From JANNWF01 sp041675805 (GTDB lineage: Bacteria; Pseudomonadota; Gammaproteobacteria; Xanthomonadales; Xanthomonadaceae): a stretch of 8,273 bases of DNA. The notes beneath the pieces were generated by a model. It did no database searches. It had not been told where the DNA came from and was given only the letters and a program-made list of their open reading frames with translations. The stretch lies in contig JBAYTD010000122.1 in NCBI GenBank assembly GCA_041675805.1, positions 1 through 8,273 of the forward strand, written 5' to 3'. The position numbers and the translations under genes were made by a program. This document shows, one piece after another, positions 6,611-8,273 of the stretch (positions within the stretch are counted from its first letter, which is position 1; each line of letters begins with the position of its first letter).

Positions 6611-6644
6611 TGTCGGCCCTTCCCGCCTGCCCGGATCACCGCCC

Positions 6645-7538
6645 ATGCAGACCGTCGTCGCCGAACTGTTGGACCTGCTCGCCCTGGAACGCCTGGAGGA
6701 CAACCTGTTCCGTGGCGACAGCCGCGACATCGGCACCCGCCACGTGTTCGGCGGCCAGGTGCTCGGGCAGTCGGTTTCGGCCGCCCAGCAGACCGTGCCG
6801 GCGGCGCGCACCCTGCATTCCCTGCATGCGTACTTCCTGCGCGCCGGCGACATCGAACATCCGATCATCTACGACGTCGACCGCACCCGCGACGGCGGCA
6901 GCTTCTCGGTGCGCCGGGTCACCGCGGTGCAGCACGGCAAGCCGATCTTCGTCCTTGCCGGCAGCTTCCACGCCGCCGAAAGCGGTGCCTCGCACCAGGT
7001 TTCCGCGCCCGACGTGCCGAAGCCGGAAGGCTTGCCGGAGCCGACCCCGCTGAGCGCGGAAACCCTGGCCAGGGTGCCGGCCAAGATGCGTCGCTGGCTG
7101 TCGAAGAAAGGCCCGTTCGAGTTCCGCCACGTCCACGAGCGCGACGAGGTGTCGCCGGTCCGCCAGCCGCCGTTCCGCCAGGTCTGGTTCCGCCTGATCG
7201 ACCGCATCCCCGACGATCCGGCCCTGCACCGCGCCCTGCTCGCCTACGCCTCCGACTTCCACCTGATCGGCACCACCACCTTCCCGCATGCGATTTCCTA
7301 TATGCAGCCGAACGTGCAGATGGCCAGCCTCGACCATGCGATGTGGTTCCTGCGCCCGTTCCGCATCGACGAATGGCTGCTGTACGCCTGCGACAGCCCC
7401 AGCGCGCAGGACGCGCGCGGGCTGGCGCGCGGCAGCATCTACACCCGCGACGGCGTGCTGGTGGCCAGCACCGCGCAGGAAGGGCTGATCCGCGTGCTGC
7501 CCGGAACGCCGGCCGACAGCGCCGGGGAAAGCGCCTGA
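6645..7538 (+). CDS. tesB: Acyl-CoA thioesterase II
   Basis: A 297-residue double-hotdog thioesterase that hydrolyses medium- and long-chain acyl-CoA to free fatty acid and CoA in the cytosol. Alignment to E. coli TesB from memory is collinear: LFRGDSRDIG, HVFGGQVLGQ, HSLHAYFLRAGD, PIIYDVDRTRDG, FRQVWFR, YASDFH, LDHAMWFLRPF, DEWLLYACDS, YTRDGVLVAS and the closing QEG. The catalytic residues keep the E. coli numbering: Asp204 (YASD), Gln278 (STAQEG) and position 228, which is Ser instead of Thr. The start at 6645 matches the E. coli N-terminus. The frame opens earlier (6576), but that part runs into the divergent gene. No strong Shine-Dalgarno is visible. Only 34 bases separate it from the divergent acyltransferase start, so its promoter probably lies within that gene's 5' end. 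The next gene follows after three bases. Confidence 0.94.
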   Translation: MQTVVAELLDLLALERLEDNLFRGDSRDIGTRHVFGGQVLGQSVSAAQQTVPAARTLHSLHAYFLRAGDIEHPIIYDVDRTRDGGSFSVRRVTAVQHGKPIFVLAGSFHAAESGASHQVSAPDVPKPEGLPEPTPLSAETLARVPAKMRRWLSKKGPFEFRHVHERDEVSPVRQPPFRQVWFRLIDRIPDDPALHRALLAYASDFHLIGTTTFPHAISYMQPNVQMASLDHAMWFLRPFRIDEWLLYACDSPSAQDARGLARGSIYTRDGVLVASTAQEGLIRVLPGTPADSAGESA

Positions 7539-7541
7539 GCC

Positions 7542-7937
7542 ATGCGTCGACTGTTCACCTCCCAGCGCCTGGAAACCGTCGAGGGCGTCGCCCGCCTGCT
7601 CAACGAGGCCGGCATCGAGACCTGGATCGAGCAGCGCCGCGCCTACAAGGGCAACCGGCGCGGCCAGTTCAGCTACAACGCGCCGCCGGGCGGCTCGCAG
7701 CCGGCGGTGTGGATCGTCCGTGCCGAGGACCAGAGCCGCGCCCGCGCCCTGCTGCGCGAAGCCGGGATGATCGAATCCAGTCGCGACGCCCACGATCCCT
7801 TCCGCTTGCCGCCGATGGCGACCCAGGACCCGGCCCGCCAGCCGCGATCCAGGCTGAACATCCGCCGCGTGCTGCTGCTGGCCATCGCCATCATCGCCAC
7901 CGTCCAGGCCGCGCAGCGGATGGGCTGGTTCGGCTGA
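7542..7937 (+). CDS. DUF2007-like small protein with C-terminal membrane helix
   Basis: A 131-residue protein. Residues 1-80 resemble the DUF2007 putative signal-transducing fold: a ferredoxin-like pattern in which an N-terminal strand (RRLFTSQ) leads into a helix (TVEGVARLLNEAGI), then WIEQRR, a PAVWIV strand, and the helix EDQSRARALLREAG. The part from 81 to 105 is polar and Pro/Arg-rich, and RRVLLLAIAIIATVQAA (about 107-123) is a single membrane helix ending near the C-terminus. The helix makes it a tail-anchored protein with the domain probably facing the cytoplasm. Function is unknown; some Xanthomonas relatives carry the uninformative name pathogenicity-like protein. It lies three bases after tesB and is most likely co-transcribed with it, though a functional link is not evident. 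Confidence 0.72.
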   Translation: MRRLFTSQRLETVEGVARLLNEAGIETWIEQRRAYKGNRRGQFSYNAPPGGSQPAVWIVRAEDQSRARALLREAGMIESSRDAHDPFRLPPMATQDPARQPRSRLNIRRVLLLAIAIIATVQAAQRMGWFG

Positions 7938-8010
7938 GCACGGCCCGCCGGTCACACTTTCCCCGCCCGCCCGTCCCGCAGCACATCCCACCGCCACGCG
8001 ACCGACGCCC

Positions 8011-8273
8011 ATGTCCTCCGATGCCCTGCTCAGCCTGATCGAACTGCACCTGCCTGCCGCGCAGGCCGGCGACCGCCAGGCCTTCGGATTGATCGTAAGC
8101 GGCTGCCAGAGCGGCATCACCGCCATCGCGCTGTCCATCGTGCGCGACATCCAGGCCAGCGAGGACATCGCCCAGGAGGCCTTCCTCAACGCCTGGACCA
8201 ACCTCAAGTCGCTGCGCAGCAGCGCCAGCTTCCTGCCCTGGCTGCGCCAGATCACCCGCAACCTGGCCCGCGA
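8011..8273 (+). CDS. ECF-type RNA polymerase sigma factor (3' partial)
   Basis: The open frame from the ATG at 8011 runs without stop to the window edge (87 codons visible). The protein shows sigma-70 region 2: AGDRQAFGLIV near the start, then SEDIAQEAFLNAW (the usual DAxDxxQExFLxxW motif of core binding), and FLPWLRQITRNLAR (the FxxWLxxIxRN pattern of region 2.4, which contacts the -10 element). This is the layout of extracytoplasmic-function sigma factors; region 4 and any anti-sigma partner lie beyond the window. The 73-base gap before it holds no clear promoter beyond a poor CACACT at 7953-7958. No Shine-Dalgarno is seen before the ATG. An in-frame start further upstream is possible, but homology to region 2 begins soon after this one. 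Confidence 0.85.
   Translation, partial: MSSDALLSLIELHLPAAQAGDRQAFGLIVSGCQSGITAIALSIVRDIQASEDIAQEAFLNAWTNLKSLRSSASFLPWLRQITRNLAR

Noticed and set aside
6611..6868. N-terminal extension of the acyltransferase frame (86 codons)
   Set aside because: It is antisense to the conserved N-terminus of TesB and Arg/Ser/Cys-rich, unlike any acyltransferase-3 protein. The ATG at 6610 has a Shine-Dalgarno-like GGAAGG.
7938..8010. Possible promoter (CACACT at 7953-7958) before the sigma factor gene
   Set aside because: No -35 element at normal spacing and only a partial -10 match; no ECF-type GGAAC motif for autoregulation is visible in the gap.
5855..8038. 727-codon open frame on the plus strand
   Set aside because: It overlaps the acyltransferase antisense and then tesB and the DUF2007-like gene out of frame. 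The product is Arg/Pro/Gln-rich without motifs, so it is a shadow frame.
6636..8261. 541-codon open frame on the minus strand
   Set aside because: It is antisense to tesB, the DUF2007-like gene and the sigma factor gene, with no recognisable domain.
1..8273. CRISPR array, tRNA, rRNA, insertion sequence or phage attachment site
   Set aside because: I saw no short regularly spaced repeats, transposase or integrase motifs, terminal inverted repeats or tRNA-like cloverleaf. The only tandem repeat is the coding array at the left edge.

Overview
The window is a high-GC chromosomal segment, most likely from a gammaproteobacterium of the Lysobacteraceae (Xanthomonadaceae) or a close relative. This rests on protein style: an IPTL-CTERM-like repeat protein, an AmpD-type amidase, TesB, a DUF2007-like membrane protein and an ECF sigma factor. 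It also rests on weak, GC-rich promoters of the TACACT/CATGAT kind. No 16S rRNA or other taxonomic marker is present, so the assignment is an inference. I see no phage genes, insertion sequence, CRISPR array, tRNA or rRNA.

Layout. (1) Bases 2-1138 (+) are the 3' end of a large secreted, repeat-containing adhesin-like protein. It ends in a DUF11-like domain, a proline linker and a C-terminal sorting/anchor helix, and is followed by a strong hairpin. (2) Bases 1256-2302 (+) encode ACMSD, a decarboxylase of the kynurenine pathway, here without other pathway genes. (3) Bases 2342-4722 (+) are a tightly coupled pair: a secreted transglutaminase-like protein and a secreted probable beta-propeller protein, joined by an ATGA overlap. 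A good promoter sits so close to the first start codon that the mRNA is probably leaderless. (4) Bases 4787-6610 (-) hold two genes on the opposite strand: an acyltransferase-3 membrane protein and, downstream, an AmpD-like N-acetylmuramoyl-L-alanine amidase. (5) Bases 6645-7937 (+) encode acyl-CoA thioesterase II (TesB) followed after 3 bases by a small DUF2007-like protein with a C-terminal membrane helix. (6) From 8011 (+) an ECF-type sigma factor begins and runs off the window.

The genes do not form one pathway. They are a mosaic of envelope functions (repeat protein, transglutaminase-like protein, amidase, O-acyltransferase) and metabolic housekeeping (ACMSD, TesB). The least understood part is the secreted transglutaminase-like/propeller pair. 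The remaining intergenic gaps are all short (3 to about 120 bases), and no gene-free stretch exceeds 300 bases. Many long open frames on the opposite strand (for example 1244-3700 minus and 5855-8038 plus) are GC-driven shadows of these genes.
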